This document shows positions 34,420-43,398 of a stretch of DNA of 64,000 bases, one piece after another. Under the pieces are notes generated by a model. The model did no database searches. It was not told where the DNA came from and saw only the letters and a program-made list of their open reading frames with translations. Position numbers and translations under genes: made by a program. Each line of letters starts with the position of its first letter. Position 1 is the stretch's first letter. The DNA is from Marinomonas spartinae (GTDB lineage Bacteria > Pseudomonadota > Gammaproteobacteria > Pseudomonadales > Marinomonadaceae): the NCBI RefSeq assembly GCF_900089775.1, contig NZ_FLOB01000009.1, positions 62,001 through 126,000 of the forward strand, in the 5' to 3' direction.

Positions 34420-35505
34420 TTACTCCTCACTTAATACACCTCGACGAACTTGGTCTCTTTCCATACTTTCGAAAAGGGCTCTAAAATTCCCCTCACCGAA
34501 CCCTTCATCCCCTTTTCGCTGGATCAACTCAAAGAAAACTGGCCCAATAACGGTTTCAGTAAAAATCTGCAATAAGCGCCCGCCTCCTTTGGTTGGAGCA
34601 CCGTCCATAAGAATCGCGTTGCGTTTCATGCGATCAACATCTTCACCGTGCCCAGGTAGACGCTCCTCTAACATTTCGTAGTAGGTATCCGGCGGTGGCG
34701 TTAAAAATGACACGTCAACTTCGCGCAACATTTCGACGGTATTAAAAATATCAGAACACCCCAAGGCAATATGTTGGATCCCCTCACCTTTATACTCGAT
34801 CAGGTACTCTTCTATTTGACTTTTATCATCAGAGGATTCATTGATAGGAATGCGAATTTTACCGCAAGGACTGGTCATCGCTTTTGATTTTAGGCCTGTT
34901 AACTTACCTTCGATGTCAAAATAACGTATTTCTTGAAAGTTAAAGAAGTCGGTATAGAAGCTTGCCCATTTTTCCATATTACCTCGCATGACATTATGGG
35001 TAAGATGATCGATATATGTCATGCCAGCGCCAATCGGGCTCATATCGTTCGGTTCAATTGCTTCAAAATCAATATCGTAAATAGAGCCATTATCACCATA
35101 GCGATCCACAAAATAAATTAAGCTACCACCAATGCCTTCAATAGCTGGAATATTCAATTCCATGGGACCTATGTGGTTAATTTTCGGCGTTGCACCTAGT
35201 TCGATTGCCCGATTGTAAGCATAGGCAGCATCGGCAACACGAAAAGCAATCGCACATACACATGGCCCATGAGCTTGGGCAAAACGCTGAGCGAAGCTAT
35301 CCGGTTCGTGGTTAAGAATGAAATTGACGTCCCCTTGCCGATATAAGGTGACTTGCTTTGATTTATGTTTTGCAACGGGAGAGAACCCCAGAGAGAGGAA
35401 GAGTTTTTCTAATTGTCGAGAATCTTCTGCAGCGTATTCAACAAACTCAAAACCATCGGTCCCCATCGGGTTAACGTCTGTAATTAACTCGGATAATTGA
35501 GGCAT
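34420..35505 (-). CDS. hppD: 4-Hydroxyphenylpyruvate dioxygenase
   Basis: 361 residues from ATG 35505; upstream in-frame codons are not family-like. It converts 4-hydroxyphenylpyruvate to homogentisate in tyrosine breakdown. The three iron ligands are visible: H in [10 protein letters not shown] in [10 protein letters not shown] and E in [10 protein letters not shown]. The C-terminal [17 protein letters not shown] is also typical. No homogentisate pathway genes adjoin it here. Confidence 0.95.
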   Translation of the reverse strand: MPQLSELITDVNPMGTDGFEFVEYAAEDSRQLEKLFLSLGFSPVAKHKSKQVTLYRQGDVNFILNHEPDSFAQRFAQAHGPCVCAIAFRVADAAYAYNRAIELGATPKINHIGPMELNIPAIEGIGGSLIYFVDRYGDNGSIYDIDFEAIEPNDMSPIGAGMTYIDHLTHNVMRGNMEKWASFYTDFFNFQEIRYFDIEGKLTGLKSKAMTSPCGKIRIPINESSDDKSQIEEYLIEYKGEGIQHIALGCSDIFNTVEMLREVDVSFLTPPPDTYYEMLEERLPGHGEDVDRMKRNAILMDGAPTKGGGRLLQIFTETVIGPVFFELIQRKGDEGFGEGNFRALFESMERDQVRRGVLSEE

Positions 35506-35685
35506 ACTATTTTTCACTCCATTCCATTGGTAAAACAATATTAGCGTTCATCATGAATCGCCATTGCCGATATTCAATATAGCTTAATATCGAAAATCAA
35601 GCACACAACTGCACGTCTAAAGCCCTAGCTAAACACACAATACTTAAGAAGGGCTTAAGGAAACACCAATCTAACACTCGATTGA

Positions 35686-36099
35686 TCAATCCCAATTAGA
35701 GCGGCGCAGTCTTTTAATTTGTCCTTTTTGTTTCTTTACATCTAAACGTTTTTTCTTAGCTGAGCGACTGGGCTTGGTAGGTCGACGTGCTTTTTGTTGT
35801 TTAATAGCATCCAAAATCAGCGCTTTTAAGCGTACTAAGGCATCTTCACGGTTTAATTCTTGAGTGCGATATTGCTGTGCTTTTATGACAATATCCCCCT
35901 CTTTCGTCAACCGAGAGTCACTGATTGATAATAAGCGCTCCTTATGAAATTCAGGTAAAGAAGAGCTTGCAACATTAAACCGCAGATGAATAGCTGAAGA
36001 CACTTTATTCACATTTTGACCGCCCGCTCCCTGCGCTCGAATCGCGGTTAATTCGATTTCATGATCAGGAATGGCCACCGCTAGGGAAATTTGTAACAT
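35686..36099 (-). CDS. arfB: Alternative ribosome-rescue factor ArfB (peptidyl-tRNA hydrolase YaeJ)
   Basis: 137 residues. The catalytic GGQ is at 26-28 within RAQGAGGQNVNKVSSA. The basic C-terminal tail, rich in K and R (RRPTKPSRSAKKKRLDVKKQ), enters the empty mRNA channel of stalled ribosomes in the known structures. It releases nascent chains on non-stop ribosomes. Divergent from the hisA-like gene. Length matches E. coli ArfB (140). Confidence 0.93.
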   Translation of the reverse strand: MLQISLAVAIPDHEIELTAIRAQGAGGQNVNKVSSAIHLRFNVASSSLPEFHKERLLSISDSRLTKEGDIVIKAQQYRTQELNREDALVRLKALILDAIKQQKARRPTKPSRSAKKKRLDVKKQKGQIKRLRRSNWD

Positions 36100-36237
36100 A
36101 AGAATAAATGATCTTGCTTTATCAACTATGGAGTCGTCATTGTACCAGTCTTACAGACTGTTTGCTTTGGCGCATCGTTTCTGGGTAAATTATCAGTTAC
36201 AATCCCACTCTTATTTCGAATCATTAGGAGCTTTTTT

Positions 36238-37002
36238 GTGACTCAGTTTCGTCCTTGTATTGATCTACACCAAGGTAAAGTAAAGCAAATCGTCGGTGGT
36301 AGCCTAAATGACAAAGGCGCTAAAGAGAACTTTATCAGCGAATACAATGCGGCCTATTACGCCTCACTTTATCGTGAACATGGACTCACTGGAGGACATG
36401 TGATCGCGCTTGGTAAGGGCAACCACGAAGAAGCATTGAGTGCACTTCGCACTTATCCTGGTGGCTTACAATTTGGTGGTGGGGTCACAGCGCGTAATGC
36501 TGCGGGCTATCTTGAAGCAGGTGCGTCCCATGTAATCGTAACCTCTTATCTCTTTAAGGATAAGGAGTTTTCATGGGACCGACTCGATAAAATCAAACGT
36601 GAAACTGGCGTAGATCGCTTAGTATTAGATCTCAGCTGTCGTCGTACAGAGGATGGCTGGTACATAGCCACAGATCGCTGGCAAACGATTACTTCCATGC
36701 CAGTGACTCACGAAAGCTTGACAGAATTAGCAGATCATTGCGATGAGTTTCTTATACACGCTGCTGACGTAGAAGGCCTACAAGCAGGCATTGATGAAGA
36801 ATTGGTTTCTCTGCTCGGACAGGGTTGCCCTGTGGCAGTTACTTATGCAGGGGGCGCTCGCTCTTTAGAAGACTTAAAACGCGTCAATGACCTCTCAAAC
36901 GGCATTGTCGATTTAACTATTGGCAGTGCTTTGGATATTTTTGGCGGTCAAGGTGTCACATTGGATGATTGCATCCTATGGAACCAAGCACAATCCGCGT
37001 GA
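36238..37002 (+). CDS. HisA-type isomerase of the eukaryotic (HIS6) kind
   Basis: 254 residues from GTG 36238 behind AGGAG. It should open the ring of ProFAR to PRFAR in histidine synthesis. By eye it follows yeast His6 rather than usual bacterial HisA: CIDLHQGKVKQIVGGSLND, YYASLYREHGLTGGHVIALG, VIVTSYLFK, RLVLDLSCRRTEDGWYIATD, DEFLIHAADVEGLQAGIDEE, YAGGARSLEDLK and SALDIFGG. D8 is the likely catalytic acid. It is not next to other his genes. A second, ordinary hisA elsewhere in the genome is possible; acquisition by transfer is inferred. Confidence 0.85.
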   Translation: MTQFRPCIDLHQGKVKQIVGGSLNDKGAKENFISEYNAAYYASLYREHGLTGGHVIALGKGNHEEALSALRTYPGGLQFGGGVTARNAAGYLEAGASHVIVTSYLFKDKEFSWDRLDKIKRETGVDRLVLDLSCRRTEDGWYIATDRWQTITSMPVTHESLTELADHCDEFLIHAADVEGLQAGIDEELVSLLGQGCPVAVTYAGGARSLEDLKRVNDLSNGIVDLTIGSALDIFGGQGVTLDDCILWNQAQSA

Positions 37003-37393
37003 TCGAAGCCAAAAGATGCTAAAAAACATGAGGCAACATAAGCATACGCTTTATGTCGATATTTTGTGTAAGAAATTAGCAAATTAATATGTTATAGTAT
37101 TTCATTACAATTTCTAGACGGTAAAAACAGTTCTTTTTCAGATACACTCAAGGCCTTTCTATATTCTAAATAAAGAGCATTACACTGAAGCCATGCTCTG
37201 GGTTGTAGACGAAAAGCGTTGCACTAAGATTGGCCACTATTCAAGTCCACCCAGATCAATACAGGTACAGAGGATGAAAAGAATTTGATAAGAAAACTGG
37301 TGCGTATCCTGATTTTCTACGCATCTCGACATGAGCACTGACATACCGCATACTAGCGCTCATTATTTTAAACTCCAATCTCAGGATTATACG
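37003..37393. other. Intergenic, no gene seen
   Basis: About 390 bases between the hisA-like gene and the lipoprotein gene. No strong hairpin, small gene or operator was recognised. It must carry the lipoprotein promoter. Confidence 0.4.
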
Positions 37394-38146
37394 ATGTTAC
37401 TACTTCGTGCTGGCGTATTAATTTTGCCACTTTTACTCAGCGCCTGCTCAACGCCATTTTTAAAAGATATGACACATGCCAAAGGCGAGCAGACGACTAA
37501 AACAGAACAGAAAGAGAAGACAACAGAATATTCAACACCAAAAACAGCGACCAACACCGAGATAAAAGTAAAAACCTTTAAAGAGCAGAAAGAAAAACTT
37601 GATGAATTATTAACAACCGCTAAGAAACAATATCACGAGCTTCATATCCGGGCGGGTATTGCTCCAGAAATACCGCAGGTTAATATCAGCACGCTTAGCA
37701 CAGCTAATGCCATTGCCGATGCAGAACGTCATGTTATTGAGTACAACAAACAAACTGCGGCTAAATTAAGCACTCTAAATACCTTAGTTGAACAACGTAA
37801 AAACGCGCCTAAAAGAGGTGATTTGCTAAAAATATTCATTCACAAAGCGGACATATCTTTGCCAAAAGGCAACTTCATGACTCAACCACTCATTGGTCAG
37901 TGGGTCAGAGGCGAAAGCCGTGTTATTCGCTTAAAAGACAGTATTTTATTTGATACAAAGCATTCTGAAGACATTAAAATCACCTACTCAGAACGTTATC
38001 AGATTTTAGTAAATGGCCAAGTCATCAGTGTGGTCAAACCATATACAGATAAAAGCACAGCCCCTTTCGATGTCAACACTTCAGAAAAGGATGGCAAAAT
38101 CAAAGGCGAGTTGGATTACAGTGTGGTGACATCTAGCCAGAACTGA
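37394..38146 (+). CDS. Putative lipoprotein of unknown function
   Basis: 250 residues from ATG 37394, eight bases after AGGA. The signal peptide MLLLRAGVLILPLLLSAC ends in a lipobox, with the lipidated cysteine at 18. A lysine/threonine-rich linker (about 25-65) and a helical, charged region (about 65-140) follow; the last 100 residues may form strands. No family recognised. An upstream in-frame ATG (37331) would bury the signal peptide and is not chosen. Confidence 0.7.
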   Translation: MLLLRAGVLILPLLLSACSTPFLKDMTHAKGEQTTKTEQKEKTTEYSTPKTATNTEIKVKTFKEQKEKLDELLTTAKKQYHELHIRAGIAPEIPQVNISTLSTANAIADAERHVIEYNKQTAAKLSTLNTLVEQRKNAPKRGDLLKIFIHKADISLPKGNFMTQPLIGQWVRGESRVIRLKDSILFDTKHSEDIKITYSERYQILVNGQVISVVKPYTDKSTAPFDVNTSEKDGKIKGELDYSVVTSSQN

Positions 38147-38211
38147 TCCATACAGATCTTGCATTTAGAGCAAGCATATCACAAGGCTGCCAGCATTTTG
38201 TCTCATGCTGG

Positions 38212-38685
38212 CTAGCCACAGGCTAACCCTGCTTGTTGGCGTCGCTGGCTCACCTGATCCAGCGTCATTTGAATGGACGCTAGAAACTCGCTAATACGCA
38301 GTGCAAATACACGATCCTTGAGCTTAGTCACTAGACGCTTGATACGTTTTAGCGCCTGTCTATTAATACTCATGATTCGGTTAGGAAGGTTTTTGTCTGA
38401 CGCTTTAATGGCGTGTAAATAGGCTTTACCGATGTATCCAGCTTCTGGGTTCATACTGCCGCTGTCTTTGGGTAACGCCTCCAGACATCCTAACAATCGT
38501 TCAGATAGCGCCTGATACTGATTCGCTACCATTTGAAACACATGTTGCTCAACTGTATTGGCGACTCTACCCTGTACTTTAGCATTCGCATAACTGCCAT
38601 CATAGCTGATCGAAAAGATGTCCCAAACGAGGTAAGCATCACTGATTAGCGGACTTCCATTGGCTTTTGCTTCACTCTTTTTCAT
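38212..38685 (-). CDS. Hypothetical protein, helical
   Basis: 157 residues from ATG 38685 behind GGGAGTAAC; the open frame extends 112 codons upstream but overlaps the sigma-54 activator and is not plausible there. The N-terminal 40 residues contain PLISDAYLVWDIFSISYDGS. The C-terminal 60 are basic and helical (RQALKRIKRLVTKLKDRVFA). The ending QVSQRRQQAGLACG is unusual. It is divergent from the sigma-54 activator gene, whose product may control it. Confidence 0.65.
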   Translation of the reverse strand: MKKSEAKANGSPLISDAYLVWDIFSISYDGSYANAKVQGRVANTVEQHVFQMVANQYQALSERLLGCLEALPKDSGSMNPEAGYIGKAYLHAIKASDKNLPNRIMSINRQALKRIKRLVTKLKDRVFALRISEFLASIQMTLDQVSQRRQQAGLACG

Positions 38686-38920
38686 TGTTACTCCCATCAA
38701 AGAATGGTTTGTTTTGTGTAAATAACACAAATAACAACTAGGTTTTATGAAAAGTCTCTTACAAAGGCTATGCCAACTTGCCCAAGCTGTGATTCTATGG
38801 GCATATATTATCGTTAAGCGATATTTTGCTAGCGATTCTACTAACAGTAATCGGAAGAAATTACAGGTTCGCATGTCAGCTTTACAGGCTTGCGACTTTA
38901 CCATTTTCAAGGAGAGGTAT

Positions 38921-40270
38921 ATGCCATCACCAAAGCTTTTTATGCACACACGTGATCCATTATTGGCCTCAGCGCTACTGGGGTTGTCTGGTGTTCGACA
39001 ATTCGAATTATCCATTAGCAACCAAACAGACTCCTGGTTAGAGCAACTGACCCAGTCTGGATGCCAGATCGCTCTTATTGAAATAGACAGCCTTAAAGAT
39101 CAAGCACTCGCCGATCTAGACTGCAGTCCATTACTACAAAGCGTGGAGTTTTTATTCTTCAGTCAGGGTGAGCCTGATCCGATGCTCGATAATTTGATGA
39201 GTAAAGGGGCAGGTTTCCATTATCGTGCGCCATTTAATTACGACTTGGTAAATGCTTCGCTCGAAGAAAGCTATAAGGAACTGTCGGTAAGAACACACCG
39301 CCAACAAAGCAATACCAGTTACTTGGACCAATTCTGCCTGTTACTCGGCTCTTCCACCGCGATGCATAGTCTGTACCGTACCATTCGTAAAGTCGCGGCC
39401 ACGAAAGCCAATGCCTTTATCGTGGGTGAAAGTGGTGCAGGTAAAGAACTTGTCGCCAACAGCTTACATGTCTTTAGTGAGCGTTCTAATCAGCCCTTTG
39501 TCGCGGTTAACTGTGGTGCGCTCAGCCCAGAATTGATCGACAGCGAGCTATTTGGCCATGTGAAGGGCGCCTTTACGGGGGCTCACAAGGATCATATTGG
39601 TGTGTTTGAACAAGCCAAGGGCGGGACATTATTTTTAGATGAAATCACCGAAATGCCCTATGAATATCAGGTAAAACTCCTACGAGTATTAGAAAGTGGT
39701 GAATACAAGCCAGTCGGTAGCCAGACAATTAAAATGGCCGATGTTCGAGTCATTGCTGCCACCAACCGGTCACCACAAGAAGCCATAGAGGAAGAGGTTT
39801 TCCGCGAGGATTTATACTTTCGTCTTGCGCAATTTCCCATTGATGTACCCCCTCTTCGCGACCGCGACGAGGATGCCTGTGGGTTAGCGCAACACTTTCT
39901 CACCTATCGAAATAAACAAGAAAATACTCATAAGCAACTGTCTGATTCGTGCTTAACGAAAATTCGCCAGCATCCATGGCCTGGCAACGTTCGAGAGCTG
40001 AAACATGCCATCGAGCGAGCGTATATTATGTCGGACGATGTGATTGAAGCAGACGACTTAGCTCTTCATGGGAGTCAGCAGAAAAAGTCATCTGACATGG
40101 AGGCTTGTATACCACAAGGCATGAAGCTGGAAGATCTGGAAAAAATAGCCATTACCCAGACCCTAAAACAAAACCTTGGTAACAAAACTGACACCGCACA
40201 GCAACTCGGCATCAGCGTTAAAACACTTTACAACAAGCTAGATAAGTACGAAAGCTCGAGTCAGCTTTAA
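38921..40270 (+). CDS. Sigma-54-dependent transcriptional activator
   Basis: 449 residues from ATG 38921, right after AAGGAGAGGTAT; 58 extra upstream codons are in frame without a ribosome site. The N-terminal 130 residues look like a degenerate receiver or sensory domain without a clear phospho-acceptor pocket. The AAA+ domain has Walker A GESGAGKE at about 169, the sigma-54 contact GAFTGA at about 216 and Walker B GGTLFLDEI. The C-terminal part is a Fis-type helix-turn-helix (TDTAQQLGISVKTLYNKLDK). No sensor kinase is adjacent. A strong palindromic terminator follows. Confidence 0.92.
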   Translation: MPSPKLFMHTRDPLLASALLGLSGVRQFELSISNQTDSWLEQLTQSGCQIALIEIDSLKDQALADLDCSPLLQSVEFLFFSQGEPDPMLDNLMSKGAGFHYRAPFNYDLVNASLEESYKELSVRTHRQQSNTSYLDQFCLLLGSSTAMHSLYRTIRKVAATKANAFIVGESGAGKELVANSLHVFSERSNQPFVAVNCGALSPELIDSELFGHVKGAFTGAHKDHIGVFEQAKGGTLFLDEITEMPYEYQVKLLRVLESGEYKPVGSQTIKMADVRVIAATNRSPQEAIEEEVFREDLYFRLAQFPIDVPPLRDRDEDACGLAQHFLTYRNKQENTHKQLSDSCLTKIRQHPWPGNVRELKHAIERAYIMSDDVIEADDLALHGSQQKKSSDMEACIPQGMKLEDLEKIAITQTLKQNLGNKTDTAQQLGISVKTLYNKLDKYESSSQL

Positions 40271-40283
40271 CTACGACAGTAGG

Positions 40284-40321
40284 ACACTAAAACGGCGAGC
40301 TTAAGCTCGCCGTTTTAGTGT
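40284..40321. terminator. Terminator, 38-base perfect palindrome
   Basis: ACACTAAAACGGCGAGCTT followed by its exact complement, with no loop bases in the formal palindrome. The flanking A and T runs make it work in both directions, after the sigma-54 activator and after the opposing phosphatase/kinase gene. Confidence 0.8.
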
Positions 40322-40380
40322 CTATGTAAATGAAATCGACCTTAACCAAAACCTCCCAGCTTCATAGGCACAACACACTA

Positions 40381-42069
40381 TTATGTATTCCTTTCCTCTG
40401 ACGAAGATACCGTATGCAAATCGTTAGTGTGTCGCATTAAATCTTCTGGCACCACCACACTTAGCGATTGTGGGTTAACGACAATCTCGATACTATCCGC
40501 CTCTCGCTCTTCACCATCAATCACATAACGACCAACACTGCTAATATCGACTTTAACCCGCCCAGCAGAGCGATGGAAAACGCCATTATTGCCCTCTTGC
40601 GCCGCACTGTTTTCATGGCGATCCCCCAAACCAAGGAGCGCCAGTTCAGCCAAATTAAGAATCTGTGTCCGCTTAGGGTCCAGCCAGGTTAAATCCAACT
40701 CACCATCCATGATATTGGGTAGCCCCTTCCCTTGAGCTAACAAGGTGGTAACCGGAGCGGCATTGGCAATGGTTAAGCTTGGCGTATGAATAACAAAAGG
40801 GTCATCATCATTAAGGGTGACAGAAAAGTCATGTATTTCATTTTGACCAATAGCCTCCCATAGCCCTTGTAAATAAGCAAATTGTCCACTGGTGTTCTTT
40901 TTCGTACGATCTGCTTTCTCAATCATTTGCTGCTCAAAGCCCACACCCGCTAACAACAGCATGAGCTCACCATTACAGGTTGCCGTATCAACACGCAAAT
41001 CGCAGCCCTCAATTAAATTCAAACAGACCGTCTCAAGAGGAGCCACTTTGGACAAGGTTCCACACAATACCTGATTGAAGGCATTCGCCGTTCCTAATGG
41101 AATAATGCCCAGCTTAGTCTGAGTACCTATCAATGCACTTGCGACTTCGGTCACCGTTCCATCGCCACCACAAGCGATGACTAAATCTGGGGAGGAAAGG
41201 ATAGCTTCTTTGGCTAAATCGGTGCCGTTCACCTCAGGCGTCGTCGTTTTCACTGTTAGATCATAGTAAGCAGACAAATAGCGGAGAATATCGCTCTTTT
41301 TCTCTTCCCACTCACGCCGTCCTGCTACCGGATTGGCGATCAACCAAGCAGTATTATGAACCTTCAGCAATTTTTGATTATAGGAACGTTTTAATCGCTT
41401 AAATTGACGCTTATTCAGACGTGCGGTTTGACGGATCCCACGAATTTTTTGCATGGCGGCGTCCGGAGACATATCTGCATTTTGACTTAACAAATACGCC
41501 GCCAACATAAATACGGAACGCCCACGCCCTAGAGCACAATGAATCACCACAGAACGATCATTTTTACGATGCGTATGGACCCAGTTTAAAGCTCGCTGAA
41601 TCTGTAAATCTGACGGCACCGAATGGTCTAAAATGGGAATATTCAGGTAATCTATATCGTCTTGATAGGTTACCCAATTAAGCGAACTGAACTCCGCTGT
41701 CACATCAAGCACAGCACCAATGTTTTCATGCTTAATATCATGAACATCAGAAGGGAAAAGGCGTCTTGCTAAATACAAACCTTCGTCTATTTTTTGCAAT
41801 GCAGGTACAGGATCGTTGCTGCGCGCCCAACTATTATAAAGTTGAGTACTCCACAGAAAAGGCAAAAAAATCCAACGAATATAAATCGGAACGGTTCCGT
41901 CGGAGCGCTTTCGAAAAATGGTTGGTTTATTGAGAAGGTAGGCAAGACTGACACAAAAAAATGAAAGGGCAAACCAAGCCCAAACTAACTTAAAATACAC
42001 ATTATTGGTAAGAATACACAAAAGAGCAAAAACGGCCGTGATAAGCAAATAATAATTTGGCTTAAACAA
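40381..42069 (-). CDS. Dual-specificity phosphatase / diacylglycerol kinase fusion protein
   Basis: 562 residues in three parts. Two to three membrane helices lie in the first 75 residues. A dual-specificity phosphatase domain (about 85-225) carries the P-loop HCALGRGRS, with nucleophile C178 and R184; D148 is a candidate acid. A diacylglycerol-kinase/YegS-type lipid kinase domain (about 240-555) has NPVAGRREWEEK, the GGDGTVTEV nucleotide loop at 301 and GTANAF. It may couple lipid phosphorylation and dephosphorylation at the inner membrane; the substrate is inferred only. Confidence 0.88.
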   Translation of the reverse strand: MFKPNYYLLITAVFALLCILTNNVYFKLVWAWFALSFFCVSLAYLLNKPTIFRKRSDGTVPIYIRWIFLPFLWSTQLYNSWARSNDPVPALQKIDEGLYLARRLFPSDVHDIKHENIGAVLDVTAEFSSLNWVTYQDDIDYLNIPILDHSVPSDLQIQRALNWVHTHRKNDRSVVIHCALGRGRSVFMLAAYLLSQNADMSPDAAMQKIRGIRQTARLNKRQFKRLKRSYNQKLLKVHNTAWLIANPVAGRREWEEKKSDILRYLSAYYDLTVKTTTPEVNGTDLAKEAILSSPDLVIACGGDGTVTEVASALIGTQTKLGIIPLGTANAFNQVLCGTLSKVAPLETVCLNLIEGCDLRVDTATCNGELMLLLAGVGFEQQMIEKADRTKKNTSGQFAYLQGLWEAIGQNEIHDFSVTLNDDDPFVIHTPSLTIANAAPVTTLLAQGKGLPNIMDGELDLTWLDPKRTQILNLAELALLGLGDRHENSAAQEGNNGVFHRSAGRVKVDISSVGRYVIDGEEREADSIEIVVNPQSLSVVVPEDLMRHTNDLHTVSSSEERNT

Positions 42070-42215
42070 TCACATTCTCCTTAATCGTTTTATCGTTCTT
42101 TTTACTGGATAAATGTATGTAGCACAACCTCATATTATAACATGATGAATCCACTCTTATGGTGAGCACCCCCAGCCATCACGACACTGGGGGGCAGTCT
42201 TACCCAAATTACATC

Positions 42216-42551
42216 CTAGCAATCAGAATCTTTGGCATTCATGCCTTCTTTTGCTTTTTCACAGGCATCTTCTACTGCATTCCCTGCATCGGTGGCTTTA
42301 TCATCAATAGCCTCACCTGCCTTATGGGCTTTATCATCAATCACCTCACCTGCCTTGTGCGCTTTGTCGCTTATGGCGTCACCTGTTTTTTTCAACTGGT
42401 CACCGGCTTTATCGATGGTTTGCTCTACTTTATTGTCTGTCGTCGCAGAATTATTTTTTGACGCACTATCATGATCATCGCTACAGGCTGTTATAGACAT
42501 GGCCGTTACAGCGACGAGTGCACCTTGAATTAAAATACGCTTAATGCTCAT
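42216..42551 (-). CDS. Small lipoprotein with amphipathic helical repeats
   Basis: 111 residues. The signal peptide MSIKRILIQGALVAVTAMSI ends in TAC, with the lipid anchor at cysteine 23. After a polar linker there are 11-residue repeats of the DKAHKAGEVID / DKAHKAGEAID type (about 60-100), as in LEA-like or apolipophorin-like helical proteins. The last residues contain two further cysteines. Function unknown; an envelope stress or stabilising role is a guess. It shares its signal sequence style with the next gene upstream. Confidence 0.7.
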   Translation of the reverse strand: MSIKRILIQGALVAVTAMSITACSDDHDSASKNNSATTDNKVEQTIDKAGDQLKKTGDAISDKAHKAGEVIDDKAHKAGEAIDDKATDAGNAVEDACEKAKEGMNAKDSDC

Positions 42552-42592
42552 TAGAACTCCTTGTAAGTAAAGTTTAGACTAGTTTTTAAAAA

Positions 42593-42617
42593 AAGCTCTT
42601 TCATAAGGAAAGAGCTT
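42593..42617 (-). terminator. Terminator between two lipoprotein genes
   Basis: On the minus strand AAGCTCTTTCC and GAAAGAGCTT form a stem with a TTAT loop, followed by seven T. It ends the 42641-42907 gene, so the two lipoproteins are transcribed separately or by readthrough. Confidence 0.75.
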
Positions 42618-42640
42618 GTGTTCTTGACCGCTCACTCTCA

Positions 42641-42907
42641 TTAGTTCGTTGTACTAGATGAACCAGTTGAACTTCCTGAAGCCGAGCCATTGGCTGCTGG
42701 CGCTGCAGGGATAGAGTTAGTGGAGGTGGATGAATCAGCGGATGAATCAGTTGATGCACCACCATTATTTAAAGACTGCTGTTCAGTCGATGGGGCTTGA
42801 TCCGCCGCTTTTGCGTCATCTCCATCACCTGAGCCTTGACAAGCAGCCAATGTTGCCGCAGTCATCACAATAAAAGCACCTTGTAATAATGTACGTTTCA
42901 TATTCAT
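42641..42907 (-). CDS. Small low-complexity lipoprotein
   Basis: 88 residues. The signal peptide (MNMKRTLLQGAFIVMTAATL then AAC) gives a lipidated cysteine at 23. The mature part is almost wholly A, S, T, G, N and D, with ser/thr-rich stretches at the end. No domain recognised. Its leader is similar to that of the next lipoprotein (R-x-L-I/L-Q-G-A), which suggests an old duplication. ATG 42907 follows GGAGAGAGAGCT. Confidence 0.65.
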   Translation of the reverse strand: MNMKRTLLQGAFIVMTAATLAACQGSGDGDDAKAADQAPSTEQQSLNNGGASTDSSADSSTSTNSIPAAPAANGSASGSSTGSSSTTN

Positions 42908-43398
42908 AGCTCTCTCTCCATTTCTCGGTTTAGTTATCTAAAGAGTAATCTCAAAAACAAGAACCAATACATTTGAAACAACAAAGTTGAAACTGGTGAA
43001 GACAAGCTATTTTTCACACCAGAACAAATGACATCGCTTGTTTATCGCTTTCGATGAAGAGTATTGCGAAGGCTGTGCCAACTTTCATAAAAACCATATA
43101 AACCATTGTTTAATAAATACTTTTTAAAAATACTAAAAAACTAACGGTTACTTTTTCCACCCACTAAAAGGTACTTTTTACAATAACGGCGAGTAACTGT
43201 TTCCGTCGACGAAATGTAAAGACGCAAATAATGTGACCGAATGGTCGAACATTAACAAGCCCATTCCAACAACGAATGGCCCGAAGGAACGAGGCTTACA
43301 ACAATCATAGTAGAGAAAGAATGAATGGTGGGAAAATTTAACTCAAAAAACCACCAGATAGTTGTAACAACCATCTGATGGATGAAGACATTATGCGT
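42908..43398. other. Intergenic with terminator
   Basis: 491 bases with no gene. Minus-strand CCATCAGATGGTTGT...ACAACTATCTGGTGG with a TTTTTT run at 43345-43381 is the terminator of the amidotransferase gene. The rest is AT-rich and holds the promoter of the low-complexity lipoprotein gene. Confidence 0.6.

Noticed and set aside
38747-38920. 58-codon N-terminal extension of the sigma-54 activator
   Set aside because: No ribosome site, atypical sequence; ATG 38921 follows AAGGAGAGGTAT.
38686-39021. 112-codon N-terminal extension of the 157-residue minus-strand gene
   Set aside because: It overlaps the sigma-54 activator gene; the internal ATG at 38685 has a good ribosome site.
42159-42474. 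Plus-strand frames of 100 and 80 codons with hydrophobic, repetitive sequence
   Set aside because: They are antisense shadows of the repeat-rich lipoprotein gene on the minus strand.
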